The notes under the pieces are model-generated. The model was given only the letters and a program-made list of their open reading frames with translations. It made no database searches and had not been told where the DNA came from. From Euonymus europaeus (Eukaryota; Streptophyta; Magnoliopsida; Celastrales; Celastraceae), in assembly GCA_963580455.1 (NCBI GenBank), contig OY756970.1, positions 6,138,001 to 6,202,000 on the forward strand: 64,000 nucleotides of DNA, given 5' to 3'. Of this stretch, positions 1-12,163 are shown one piece after another. A program made the position numbers and the translations under genes. Position 1 is the stretch's first letter. The number at the start of each line of letters is the position of its first letter.

Positions 1-573
1 TGGAAAAATGATTTAAATGACTGACTGTTTTTCTAAAGATGAGGTTCATGTGCTGTTACTTGCTGGGCCTCAGCTCACTATGTTCCGTGATACAGGTCTC
101 ACTATGTTCCGTGATACAGGTAAAGAGTTCTGTGATGATTTTGCTGGCATAGGAGTTGATGGCACCACGAATCCATGAAAGGGATGCTCATGTGCAGAAG
201 TTAGGTTTTGATGGTCCATGACAAGAATCCTAAATTTTATTTAAGCCTTAAGGTTGTCGCTAGTATTTCAGATTTATCGTGATTAAATTAAAGTTCGGAA
301 AAATGATGTCAAGAAATATGTATCGCACATTATTGATTTAATTACGATTATGAGGTTATAATTGTTAAATGCTAATCGGAACTAGGATGTTTGATTTGAG
401 TTATTTAATGAGTTTAGTTAATTAGAGATAGATGATGTTTAGCTAAACTTATTCTAGCATTAATTGGGTTCTTATTATATATAGAATTAGGTACTATTGA
501 GGGACTGAGACTTGATATAGGTAGTGTTCTGTACTACGAGCTCGAAAATTAGGGTTTCGTGAGACGGGGTGCA
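1..573 (-). mobile_element. Partial LTR, family D (cut by window start)
   Basis: The reverse complement of this stretch matches the start of the solo LTR at 12164-13519. Shared blocks include the CCCCGTC...CACGAAACCCTAATT terminus (here 543-570), a segment reading ACATGAGCATCCCTTT, and 'CGGAACATAGTGAG' followed by GGCCCAGCAAGTAA. It lies in the opposite direction to the copy at 12164. The terminus is near 573. The rest lies outside the window, so solo LTR versus full element cannot be decided. It interrupts the Athila-type LTR to its right. Confidence 0.72.
74..121. repeat. 24-bp tandem duplication inside the D LTR
   Basis: Two consecutive copies of a 24-bp unit beginning CTCACTATGTTCCGTGATAC lie at 74-97 and 98-121. 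The related LTR at 12640-12660 has a single copy, so this is a local duplication in this LTR copy. Confidence 0.85.
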
Positions 574-1125
574 CAACCTTAAGCGATGGCGTATTACGCA
601 ATCAATTGTGTTCACAATTCCCAATAAATTCAAAGAATCAATGAATTTAATCTTGTGTAAGCATCAATGAAATTGTTCCACAAAGTTCCAACATAAGAAA
701 CTAACCAAATCCCAAACTAATAGAAATTTAGTTACATATAGTCATGATTCAAAAGAATAATAAACCATAATTCAAATTGGGAGAAGAGAAAATGCTTGAT
801 TGGATTGAGTTTCCTCTTCTTTGCGCATCTCTCTGTTTCTGGACTGCTACTGCCTCTCTCGTGTCTTTTTGGGACGAGTTTCCAGCTCTTTAAAACTCTA
901 GATGCCACATCACTAAACTTAATTATGTAACTGACCCACTCAAATTCGCGGCTGCAAACTGGTCTCACTTAGGCTGCAGTTTTGCCAAAAAAACTCTCAA
1001 TTCCTTTTTTTGCATTCATTTTTCACCTGTTCAATAAAACACCATTTGGGTAGTAATTTGATTTGAAAACACACCAATTAAGGCTCTCAAAGGCTAGAAA
1101 TATAGGTGCAATTCAGCACCAAACA
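574..1125 (-). mobile_element. Athila-type 3' LTR, truncated
   Basis: Read on the minus strand, the LTR starts TGTTTGGTGCTGAATTGCAC at 1125, directly after a purine-rich stretch (1126-1140, minus-strand AAGTTTTGGGGAG). This is the expected junction of polypurine tract and 3' LTR. The far end is lost at the family D LTR near 573. The element's coding remnants lie to the right on the same strand. Assignment to Athila rests on the neighbouring integrase type. Confidence 0.6.
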
Positions 1126-1142
1126 AACTCCCCAAAACTTAG
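1126..1142 (-). other. Polypurine tract of the Athila-type element
   Basis: The minus strand reads AAGTTTTGGGGAGT immediately before the LTR start. It would prime plus-strand DNA synthesis in an LTR retrotransposon. A similar minus-strand AAGTTTGGGGGAG recurs at about 3720-3732, as is common in the long 3' regions of Athila elements. Confidence 0.5.
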
Positions 1143-1755
1143 TTCTTGCTTGTCCCTAAGCAAGCATACAAAATGTGGTGAATGCAAAATTCAAATCTGG
1201 TTTGACAAATCAACATAAAGGTTTTAGCACAACTAATGTTCTCTTGTCAACATAATGTATTCTACACATTTTCAACCAAACTTAAGATAAGTGATAGTGA
1301 TCCACAATTACCTTATGCACATGTCACCTCTACACAACCTCACCAAGATTCACTCATAAAGAACAATGTGTTTCACTCAAGTGTTTAGGGGCTATGTTTT
1401 CACTCATATAAGTGGAGACTAATTGCCATAGGCTTGCATGTCGATCCACACCTCCTTATACCAAATAATTGTTTTACAAATCAAAAGAACCACACATCAA
1501 TTAAGAGAATTAGGCACAAGGATAAAGCAATAAGGACATAAGCATGCTTAAGAAGAGAGAGTTCGCAAAATAAAAGGTCAAGGCATGAGGCTAGGAACAT
1601 CATGCACACAAAAAAACAAAAAAAAGTAACCAACAGACAACTTCCTACTCCACTACTAGGCTACCCCACAAAATGCCATACATTCACATCAACAACCCTA
1701 ATCACCCTACTCTACTCTGCACCATCTCCACAAAAGCCCAGCCCAAACACAAAGA
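1143..1755. other. Noncoding 3' region of Athila-type element
   Basis: A-rich, noncoding sequence between the polypurine tract and the env-like remnant. No coding similarity was recognised on either strand. The short frames here look like chance openings in A/C-rich DNA. Confidence 0.4.
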
Positions 1756-3080
1756 TCATTTATGCTTTGTGCTCTTCCTTGGTGAAACCATTGCCACTAG
1801 TGCCTCATGAACAGGTTGAATGAAGGCTACAAATCTCTGTTGCACAACTCCCATGGTCGTCTCCAAGTTTTGCAATTGACCCAGAATTTTCTCATGCACT
1901 ATCTTAATGCCCTCTATCTGAGATACCACCTGCTTTTGCACAGCTCTCATTTGCTCCATTTCATACCCAAAGTCACAAATTCTCTCCTCCAAAACCTCAA
2001 GATCTATAATCTACTCCTTCTGCTCAACCTGCACTTTTCTATTGAACACCTGTACCTTTCTGTTAATGTCTTACTAGCTGAGCCTCACTTCTGTCCCACC
2101 AGGCTTTAGTCAATGGAGCCACTCTATTATGCATAACATCTACTGTCTCAACAACACCTCCCTTAGCCATACAAATTTTAGTGATCAAAACTCCAAAAGG
2201 AAAAACTTGCCCACTCAATTTCCCTTCCCTCACCTTCACTATATGGTCATACACAGTTCCTCCAATACAAAAACTCAACCGGCAAACAATTTCATACATT
2301 AAGTAGTACGTATTTGCATTAACAGTAGACAAATGAGTGACAAGGATCACACTACGAGTTACAATCTATGCTAACAGCATATATGGTTGCATTAATTCAG
2401 AATAGGCAATCACATTCTTACTAAACTATATCATACTACCATAAATTAAACTAGTCACAACAACTGACCACTCTGGCCAAACAATTTCAGACTCTACAAT
2501 ACCAATTTCTTTAAACTTAATAGACAGGGTTTCGAACAAGAGGTGGCAGAGATATAGCCAAACAAACTTTCCTAGGGTTGAAGGTTGAAATAAAACTTAT
2601 GTCCCCTAACATAGGCTTCACAATAACTATCACTCACCACCAAATTTGCATAAAACTCGTGCACAATCTGAATATTAGCCACTCCTACAATTCTGCCTGT
2701 AGACAACCAACACATCTCTTAAAAAATATCGTACCAACAAACTTGTTTGAAGTCATCCATCACCAAGTGCAAACCCCTCTTTATCCAGATGTTCTCATAC
2801 TCCTCTGCCACGATAGGAGAGATAAATGGCTCGTTAGTGTCTCCGTCAGCTATTATAATTGTGTTCCCCATGTCACCATGTTTAGCTTTCTTAGCTCGCT
2901 TCTTGCATTATGTTTTCTTCTCAGATATGGTTGGGAGAGATTGATCAGTTGGTGATTAGTGATTAGGGTTGGAACAGCCGCAACTCTACAGAGGAACATA
3001 TGCCTTTGATTATGGTTTAAGTGAATCCCATTGTGTTGTTTATATATTATTATGGATCGGCAGCTGCAGATAGATTGCAA
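1756..3080 (-). pseudogene. Env-like / third ORF remnant of Athila-type element
   Basis: Several broken minus-strand frames look like the extra ORF that Athila elements carry after integrase. From the N-terminal side they include a basic stretch (about 2853-2950, SQPYLRRKHNARSELRK). A segment at 2063-2350 contains CIGGTVYDHIVKVREGKL and FPFGVLITKI, resembling the 'FPYG-LLT' motif of plant transposon proteins in this position. A coiled-coil tail follows at 1756-1992 (KQVVSQIEGIKIVHEKILGQ). The frames are interrupted by stops and frameshifts. The position between integrase and 3' LTR supports the call. The envelope analogy is family knowledge and no membrane segment is evident here. Confidence 0.5.
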
Positions 3081-3925
3081 AAAAAAAAATCATGTTTTTT
3101 TTACTATCTACACTGGAACATAGGCTCTTGATTATGTGACCTCAAATAAGTCACTTTATTTTCATAAACTGCTCACTTTCTACTTGCAAAACTGCATTAG
3201 TACTAACAAAACTGACATTACTTCACTCCCTTTAACTCTACCATTTCACTACAACTCTACTCTAGACTGCATTCACAAACTCCAACATCCTATTAATTAC
3301 TCAATCATGCCTTTAGGCACATGATGCTCCCGAAACAGAATGAGGGTAGGCATTTTTGGCTGGCAAAACTATAAGAGTTTCAGAGACCAATCTTAGAATG
3401 TGGTACGTATAAGAAGAGTGTAAGAACAATTTCAAATAGATAAGTGTTTTGAGAATATCAGTTCCAGTTCATTATCATCTTAGTTCCACAAATCATGGTA
3501 TTTTACTCGGCTGATTTAATGCAAGCTCTAACAAACATGGCACTGTACTTATCACACTCCATGTTTAAGGCTCCTCACAAGCTGTTCAAGTGCTTTCAGT
3601 GACATTTTTTTTAGTAAACATTTCACACAAATCACCCTATAAAAAGTTACACTCTCAGCCTTAAAATTCAAGTTAATCAAACATTAGCATGCCAAAAGTT
3701 GATAAAAAGAGCGAAATTCCCTCCCCCAAACTTAAAAATGACATTGTCCTCAATAGAAGAAAATTGAATTTAAAATGCAATGCAAGTACTGAATTTGAAA
3801 GTTAATAAAGAGAGGGAAAATAGACTTAGCTGATAAAGCCTAGCAACAAAAGTTGCTCTTCCCAGCATGGATTACTTCCTATGAAGTACTGAATTTAACG
3901 TCCTAAGCTAGACTCAGCCATTGGA
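3081..3925. other. Degenerate spacer within Athila-type element
   Basis: A/T-rich sequence between the env-like remnant and the integrase C-terminus. It contains a second polypurine-like tract (3720-3732 on the minus strand). No coding similarity was recognised. Confidence 0.4.
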
Positions 3926-5111
3926 CTAAGACGAATGCGGATCAAGTTGAATGTCCTCCTTAAGAGTAAGAGGTACGTAATCCCAATAAAGCTTCATACA
4001 ATGGACATTAACTTTGAAAGTACGATCAGAATCAAGGTGTTGCAACTCCAATACGCCATTAGGGTACATGGTTTTCACTACATGAGGACCATGCCATCTA
4101 GATTTTAGCTTTCCAGGAAATAGGCACAAACGAGAGTTATACACGAGCACCTTTTGGCCTTTAGTAAAATTCTTTCGCACAAGCTTGCTATCATGATATT
4201 TCATGGAATGTTCCTTGTACAACTTAGCATTCTTGTAAGCTTCATGACGCAATTCTTCCAACTCATTCAACTGCATATGACTCCTCTCACAAGCTTCTTT
4301 CATGTCAAAATTAAATTTCTTTATGGCCCAATAAGCACGATGTTCCAACTCCACAGGTAAGTGACATTCTTTTCCATAAACCAATCTGAATGGCAACATC
4401 CCAATGGGAGTCTTGAAAGCAGTTTTGTAGGCCTAGAGTGCATCATTCAGACATAAAGAATAGTCTTTATGATTGGGATTAACAATCTTCTCTAGAATAA
4501 CTTTAATCTTACAATTTTTAAGTTCCACTCGGCCACTATTATGCGGATGATAGGGGTGCCAACCTGGTGAGTGATCCTATATCTCTTTATCAAAGCAGCA
4601 TAATGGTAGTTGTTGAAATAACTTCCCCCATTACTGATGATGGCTCGTGGTGTCCCAAATTGTGTAAAAATATTGTCCAGCAAAAACTTGACAACCACTC
4701 GATGATCATTAGTTTTGGAGGGGACAGCCTCAACCCATTTGGACATATTATCAACTCCCAATAAGATGTATTCAAAGCCACAAGAGGAAGGGAATGGTCC
4801 CATAAAGTCAACAACCCACATGTCAAAAAGTTCAATAACTTGAATACCAGTCAATGGCATTTGATCACGGGCAAAAATGTTTTCGGTATTTTGACACCTA
4901 TCACAACTCCTGAAAAGACAAAAACATCTTTAAAAATAGTGGGCCAATAAAATCCAGAGTGAAATACCTTTAGAGCTATTTTTTTTGGTCCAAAATGTCC
5001 TCCACAATCATAAGCGTGACAATGCTTCATAATTTTCAGCTGCTCGGATTGAGGAATACACCGACGAATAATTTGATCTTGGCAAATCTTGAATAAGTAG
5101 GGATCATCCAA
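3926..5111 (-). pseudogene. Athila-type integrase remnant
   Basis: Three broken minus-strand segments follow integrase order. 4851-5111 is the zinc-binding N-terminal part (HCHAYDCGGHFG retained, the following Cys pair degraded). 4492-4860 is the core, with the first acidic residue in VVDFMGPF and the expected second one changed (IISNGGS, Asp to Asn). The region of the catalytic Glu is disrupted near its C-terminal end. 3926-4399 is the C-terminal part with the Athila-like signature [20 protein letters not shown] and then [10 protein letters not shown]. Integrase would insert the cDNA into chromosomal DNA. The changed catalytic residues and the frame breaks make this copy dead. Identification as Athila lineage is from the [16 protein letters not shown] signature. 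Confidence 0.85.
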
Positions 5112-6680
5112 AATATAATCCCGAGCCCTAGAATTTTTTTTTTCTTGTCTTGATAAGAAAGATCATATGGAAAAGAGTTAGTCACAAGATAAATGATTGT
5201 CTGCATACTAGGGAATTATGGCCATTAAGAATAGTTGTTCATTTGGAAACGATTCACCCAATGGAAGCTCATCATGGACCCCCTCATATATTAGTCGAGA
5301 AAGGTGATCAACCACCACATTCTTCACTCATTTTTTGTCTTTTATTTCTAGGTTCAACTCCTGCAGAAGGATTACCCAACATATGGGGCGGGGCTTGGCA
5401 TCCTTCTTTGTCATAAACTAATGCAAAGCTGCATGGTCAGTGTACGCTACCACCCAAGAACCAATGAGATAGGACCTAAATTTTTCAAGAGCAAAAATGA
5501 CAGCCAAAAGTTATTTCTCTGTTGTGGAATAATTCAGCTGAGCATCATTCGTACTTCTTGATGCATAATAAATGGCATATGGAACCTTGTCCTTTTGTTA
5601 TACCACGACGGCTCCCAACGAATGGTCACTTTCATCACACATCAATTCAAATGGTAGTGCCCAATCTGGTGCACGCATGATAGGAGCTGATGTAAGAGCT
5701 TCTTTTAGTTGTCAAAGGCCAACCGACAGTCTTTAGTCCATGCAAATTTAGCATCTTCATAAGTAAGACACATAATGGTCTAGAAATTTTGGAAAAATCT
5801 TTAATAAATCTCCTGTGGAACCCTGCATGCCCAAGAAAACTACGCACTCATTTAACTATTGTTGAATTCAGCAGCTTGGAAATAATTTCAATTTTTGCCT
5901 TTTCAACCTCAATATCGCTGCTTGAAATTAAATGTCCCAAAACAATTCTCTCATTGACCATGAAATGACATTTTTCTCAATTCAATACAAGATTTGTTCC
6001 CTCACTTCTTTCCAAGACTAACCGTAGTTGTTCAAGACACTCATCAAAATTAGAACCAAATAAACTTAAATCATCCATGAAGACCGCAATAAACTACTCA
6101 ACCATGTTAGAGAAAATACTCATCATGCATCTCTGAAAGGTAGCTAGGGCATTACATAACCCGAATGGCATCCTACGGTATGGAAAAGTGCCAGAAGGAC
6201 GGGTAAAAATGGTCTTTGCATGATCTTCTGATTCTATGGCAATCTGATTGTAACCACTGTATCCATCAAGGGTTCAATAGTGACTGTACCCTGCTTAGCA
6301 CTACAACATCTGATCAATGAAAGACAATGAAAAGTTATCCTTTCTCGTTTCATTATTTAGCTTTCGATAATCAATGCAGACTTGCCATTTCTTAGTCATT
6401 CTCATCGATAGCAACTCATTATTCTCATTTTAATCCCAATTGTTCCAATCTTCTTTGGAACTACATGAATAGGGCTCACCCACTCGCTGTTTGAAATTGG
6501 ATATATCAAAACCACATCTAGCAATTTTATAATCTCAACTTTGACAACATCCATCATATACGGGTTAAGTCTCGTCTTAGCCTCTTTGGATGGCTTAGCA
6601 TCGTTCTCCAACAGAATTTGATGCATACACCTTGCTGGGCTAATTCCTCGAATGTCAGCTATTGTCCACCCAAGTGCAGT
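5112..6680 (-). pseudogene. Athila-type reverse transcriptase / RNase H remnant
   Basis: On the minus strand a degraded RT begins near 6626 (LNPYMMDVVKVEIIKLLD, then VSPIHVVPKK). It passes through a DGYSGYNQIAIE-like segment near 6250 and the catalytic box FMDDLSLFG (aspartates encoded at about 6070-6075), which is still intact. It then reaches RSFLGHAGFHRRFIKDFSKI at 5780-5845. RNase H follows down to about 5400 and is heavily decayed. Stops and frameshifts interrupt every part. It lies between protease (6933-7337) and integrase (3926-5111) in normal pol order. Function in a live element would be cDNA synthesis in virus-like particles. Confidence 0.8.
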
Positions 6681-6932
6681 TTTATGTTACCGCACAATTC
6701 TCATTAACTTCTTTTTCTCCCCCAAACTTGCCACCACTATGACTAGTAAAGTGTTTCCTTCTCCCAAGTATATGTACTTCAAGTGATTCATCAATTGCTT
6801 TAGCTCCAACTTTGGTGCTTGAACTATGGAGGGAACAAGAGAGGAATTAGTAGGCATCAGTGGTTCAAAGGCGAGAAAACCTTTACCAACATATGGCCTA
6901 TCAAGCTGAAATGCTTGAATAGTCTCCTCTAT

Positions 6933-7337
6933 CTAACTACCATGCTTCACGGCTCCTGTAGAAAATTTACTGTTAGCTAACCCTTGTGTTACTACCACCT
7001 CCAATGGGTCTTCGCGTGATACTTGAAAAACCTCACTCACAAGTTCACGTATAACATCAACATGAAAACAAGCTCTATGATCATCATTAGCTTTCATTGC
7101 GTCAAACACACAAAATTTCAATTCTTGATCATTGACTTTCATAGTTATAGTCCCCTTTTTCACACAAATATTCATATCAGCAGTAATCGTAAAAGGGCGA
7201 CTAAGAATAATAGGTAAAGATGTAGCCATTGGACTATCTTTCATATCCAAAATAATGAAATTAGTTGGCAAAATTAAACCTCTTATGGCTATAGAGCTGG
7301 ACAATGTTTCCATGGCTAGAAAATCCACCACAAACAT
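6933..7337 (-). pseudogene. Athila-type protease remnant
   Basis: The minus-strand frame carries GLILPTNFIILDMKDSP followed by LPIILSRPF and a segment ending ITMKVNDQELKFCVFDAM. This matches the second half of Athila-type aspartic proteases, where an 'F-V-LDM---PLILGRPF' block is typical. The part with the catalytic Asp is missing on the N-terminal side, and no gag is visible to the right. The element is therefore truncated here and the sequence changes to unrelated DNA by about 7340-7650. Confidence 0.75.
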
Positions 7338-7651
7338 ACACTTACAAAGATCCTAAGAAACCTACCTAGTTGAAATTCTAAACCTAGCCATCACCATAGA
7401 TTTAGTTCAACGAAAAGGAATCTATTCTCAACAAAGTTAAAAGGTTAAGGAAATCAAAAACCCAAATTTCCATTTTTTATTATTAGCTACAACAAAAAGA
7501 TTACATCCTTCACAAATCTATAATCCACCGAGGTCCACACAAACTCCTACTCACTTAGATCTATGCAAACCAAATTAGAAAAATAAAAGCATTTTGTAAA
7601 TGAGCAACAACACGTCATGACTAAGCGATATGTATATAAATATCCAAAATG
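7338..7651. other. Unassigned transition between Athila remnant and GapC pseudogene
   Basis: A/T-rich DNA. It may include a decayed GapC intron toward 7651. No gene, repeat or TE terminus was recognised, so the exact left break of the GapC copy is unknown. Confidence 0.3.
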
Positions 7652-8102
7652 CACTTTTGCCTAGGGTGTTAGGTAGTTGGTAGTGCAGTTTGCATTGGAT
7701 CCAATGTTAAGTTTTGGCTTGTACTATTCCTCATTGACACCCAAAACAAACATGGGAGCATCCTATAGAGACATCACTAACATATATACCAAAACAATGA
7801 CTATGGTGTCTACCATTTGATTGATGTAACATCTACCAATAAGTCATCCAAATAGTCGTCAGTTATCTACTACATTCATCTATGCATATCTAAAGCATGA
7901 AATGAATAAAATTAGTATCTTCACGCAAGTAGATAACAAGATGAGAAGATTATGCATTTACAAAACATATATGATTTTAATTACCTTCAAATTGGGTATA
8001 GCTTTTTGCTTATCCTTGAACACTTTAGTTGACTCCACAATGAACTCTATTATCGACCTATCCCATGGGATTGCCTCTAGGTTTCCGAAGTTACACACTT
8101 CA

Positions 8103-8782
<680 letters not shown>

Positions 8783-8922
8783 TTAATAACCCCATGTTCT
8801 TTATTGATAAGTTGGACACAAACAATTATGGCCTCCATAGATAGAAATTCTAATCTCACAAAGTTTCTATTAGTAATTTTAAATAGTAATAAAAATATAT
8901 ACGAAATCCGATTATCTCCTTA

Positions 8923-9105
<183 letters not shown>

Positions 9106-9314
9106 TCATATATTAATCTTGTAGATAAAATTGAAGTACAATACTCATTAAAGTCAATGAAGTTAAGATATATTACCATTTATGTCGATCTTGATATTCC
9201 TTGTCATATAAACAACAAGTGCAAAAGAAACAACACACAAAATCAATAGACATCACCCATGATTTCAGAGACTGTGAGCGAAGCGACGAATCACATTTGC
9301 GTGTATCAAATCAG

Positions 9315-9419
9315 ACTCACAAACCTCAAATCTTGCCTTCTTAGCTTGTTGCAGTTCCTGCTAGTAAGGAGAAACACCAATTTGAGGTTTGGAAAATGAG
9401 AGATTTGAGGTTTGTGAGT
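9315..9419. repeat. Inverted repeat, 19-bp perfect arms
   Basis: ACTCACAAACCTCAAATCT at 9315-9333 is the exact reverse complement of 9401-9419. The 67-bp spacer would allow a hairpin in RNA or single-stranded DNA. It lies between GapC exon 1 and the CACTA-like fragment and belongs to no recognised gene. Confidence 0.8.
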
Positions 9420-9469
9420 TTGGAGAATGAGTGAGTCCAATTTGAGTTTTTTGGTTTTTAGGATTACAG

Positions 9470-9826
9470 ACAGATTTCACTCCTTCGATAATGTTTTTAT
9501 TTACCGATGAAAAAATTTCATCGGTAAATAATTTGCTAAATTAAAAAATAAAAAATAAAAAAATTTCCGACATATATTTTCCATCAGTAAATAAAAACAT
9601 TACCGACTGTAATTTTATTGGTAATCCACCGTAAATGTTTTGCACCAATCTTGGCACTAAATATTATCAACAAAAAACTCGGTTAGTACCAATTTCATCA
9701 GTAAAATGTCAATAATTTCCAAAATAAGAGTTTTGTCATTAATATATTGGTAATCTATCGGTAACTACCAATGAAAAACTTGATAGGTAAAATTCCATTG
9801 CTAATTAACAATTTTCTTATATTGTG
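9470..9826. mobile_element. CACTA-like (En/Spm) terminal fragment
   Basis: The right edge reads TTTTCTTATATTGTG, a decayed form of the CACTA terminus (reverse complement CACAATATAAGAAAA against CACTACAAGAAA). Inside are many dispersed and inverted short motifs of the type TACCGATGAAA, TCGGTAAAT, TTGGTAATC, as in CACTA subterminal regions. One forms a palindrome with 13-bp arms at 9500-9529. No transposase is present and the left end is not defined. Confidence 0.5.
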
Positions 9827-9894
9827 AGTGAGATTAGTCATATTAATAAATATTACAAGAGATGGCAACAATGCTCCTTTCTTCTATGGCGAAC

Positions 9895-9944
9895 AGGAAA
9901 AATACTAGAAGGCCAGGAAAAATACTAGAAGGCCAGGAAAAATA
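9895..9944. repeat. 20-bp tandem repeat, about 2.5 copies
   Basis: AGGAAAAATACTAGAAGGCC is repeated exactly at 9895-9914 and 9915-9934, followed by a partial third copy. It lies at the junction between the CACTA-like end and the E retroelement remnant. Confidence 0.85.
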
Positions 9945-9959
9945 TCTATATAAAGTCAA

Positions 9960-11890
9960 TTGATGAGCACGTCTGGCTCTCGATTATAGGGAACTGGACA
10001 AGGTTAGTGTAAAGAACAAGTAGTCGTTGCTTAGGATAAATGATTTGTTCGATCAGTAGAGAAGTGCTAGGCATTCTCTAAGATTGATTTGCATTATGGG
10101 TATCTATTCTCCAATGGTGGAGGTGCATGAGGAATACTTGAGGACAGTGCAACAGACTTTGAGGGAAAACTAGTTGTATGCTAACTTGAGTAAATGCAAG
10201 TTTTGGGCCACAGAGATGAAATTCCTAGGCCATGTGATCACTCAAAAGGGCATTGCCATTGACTACTCTAAGGTTGAGTCAATGTTGAATTGGGAAAGGC
10301 CTAAGAACATGACAAAAATTCATAGTTTCTTGATGCTAGTGGGGTACTATTGAAGGTTCATTCATGATTTTTTGCATACTTCCGCACCCATAATGCAGCT
10401 CACACTGAAGGGTGTGCTATTTATATGGGTCGATGAATTTGAGGCAGCATTCGAGGAATTGAAGAGAAGATTAGCATCTCCACTAGTGTTAGTAGTTGCA
10501 TAGAGAGATGCGGGCTACCAGGTATATTATGATGCATCTAGAGTTGGTTTGGGTTGCGTGTTGATGCAACGGGATAGAGTGGTTGAATATAGCTCCAGAT
10601 TGATGATACCTCATGTGAAGAACTATCTAGTTCACGATTTAGATCTAACAGCATTTGTCTTTGCATTGAAGCAATGGAGATACTATCTCTATGGAGAAAG
10701 CTTTGAAGTCATTTTGGACCATAAGAGTCTCAAGTATCTATTCACCTAAATATTGTTGAATTTGCGACAAAGGTAGTGGATGGAATACTTGGAAGACTTT
10801 GAATTTAATTTACAATACCATCCAATAAAGCGAAAGTGGTTGTTGATGCTTTGAGTAGGAAGTATAGTGTTGCTAGTCTATTCATGCATGAGTTTGAACA
10901 TTGTCTAGACAATCAATTAGTTTGGTTTGAAGTTGAGAGGTGATAGAGAAAATGTGTATTTGGGTGCATGACTTCAGAGCCTATGATGGTATAGAAGGTC
11001 ATAGATGCACAAAATGGTGATCCGACATTTGATGTATTGGATGACGATTTTGGATGGGTTTGAGGGGACGATAGAGGTGTGAGGATTGCGAGGAGATTTG
11101 TAGTGCTTGATAATGAATAGTTACGACAAGTGATCTTAAAGAAAGTACACCACTGCTAGCTTGCTATGCACCCGGGAGTACAAAGATTTACCAAGACTTG
11201 AAAAGAAACTTCTGGTAGAAAGGGTTGAAGGCCGATGTGGCTAGGTTTGGGCAAAGTGTTTTACTTACCAACTAGTAAAGGCAAAGTATCAAAAATAGAT
11301 GGGATTTTTACCACCACCTCCCGTAGCAAAATGGAAGTGGGAAAGGATTACAATAGATTTTTTGGTTACTCTAATTGATGAGGAACCACTTTTTGATCTC
11401 ATTAACCCTATCTCTTGCTTCTCTGACCATGTCATGTCATATGCCAATAAGAGGAGAAGATCCTTGGAGTTTGTGGCTGGTGAAAAAGTCTTCCTAAAAG
11501 TTAGTCCAAGACGTAGTATTCGATGGTATAGCAAGCAAGGGATGTTGGCACCATGATTTGTGGGTCTATTTGAGATTTTCAAGCTTGTGGAACCGCAAGC
11601 ATATCGTTTGGGACTTCCATTGAAGTTAAAAAGAGTTCATAATGTATTCCATGCATCGATGCTTTGAAAATATGAGCTGGATCCATCGCATGTGTTGGAT
11701 TGGACTACATTGAAAGTCGAAGAAGACGGTAGTTATACACTTCAACTGGTGAGAATTTTAAATCAATTAAGCATGATACTACTAGTGAAAGTCATGTGGA
11801 TGTACCATGGAGTGTAGAGGCGACTTGGGAGCTCGAGTCGAAGATGACTGAGAAGTACCCAAGTTTATTCCAGAATTCAGATACGTTATA
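9960..11890 (+). pseudogene. Chromovirus (Tekay-like) pol remnant, element E
   Basis: Degraded plus-strand pol. RT begins near 9975 (LDYRELDKVSVKNK, then INDLFDQ). Its catalytic core is deleted, so the frame jumps at about 10085 to the IYSP that normally follows the DD box. It continues with [20 protein letters not shown] and LNWERPKN. RNase H follows ([34 protein letters not shown], 10520-10740), ending in a stop where family B has a sense codon. Integrase is reduced: WKWERITIDF (11330-11360) is joined almost directly to RRRSLEFVAGEKVFLKVSPR, so most of the core is missing. The tail [18 protein letters not shown] matches family B. Multiple stops and internal deletions make it dead. The polypurine tract and 3' LTR follow at 11909-11926. 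Confidence 0.85.
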
Positions 11891-11908
11891 ATTTCAGGGT
11901 TAAATTTT

Positions 11909-11925
11909 GTTTAAGGGGGAAGGAA
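11909..11925 (+). other. Polypurine tract of element E
   Basis: TTTAAGGGGGAAGGAA directly precedes the LTR start TGTAACACC at 11926. This is the plus-strand primer site expected at the end of a plus-oriented gypsy element. Confidence 0.75.
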
Positions 11926-12163
11926 TGTAACACCTTAGCCCGAAAAATACCAAAATAAAAAATAAATTAAACTGTAAATTCTAGTTCTAAAAATACCAAG
12001 AATTAGGTTAAATTCGAATAAAGATATGTTAGTTATTGATTAAATGGAATTAAGAATAAAATAAAATAAAAATAAATCAATTATATATAGGCCGACTTTC
12101 GGTGGGCATGTTTTGCCCGTTGTCTTTTGGTTTAATTAAAAAATGGAAATAAAAGAGTGTTAT
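11926..12163 (+). mobile_element. Element E 3' LTR, first part
   Basis: Starts TGTAACACCTTAGCCCG right after the polypurine tract. It is interrupted at 12163 by the family D solo LTR and resumes at 30155, as shown by the GTTAT duplication on both sides. The two parts total about 650 bp. Confidence 0.75.
12159..12163. repeat. Target-site duplication of solo LTR D (pair with 30155-30159)
   Basis: GTTAT occurs immediately before TGTAACGCCCC at 12164 and immediately after GGGTGTTACA at 30154. A 5-bp duplication is standard for gypsy integration. The two copies are now about 18 kb apart because family A inserted between them. Confidence 0.88.

Noticed and set aside
11289..11582. 97-codon minus-strand frame over the E integrase
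   Set aside because: It is antisense to recognisable integrase sequence on the plus strand.
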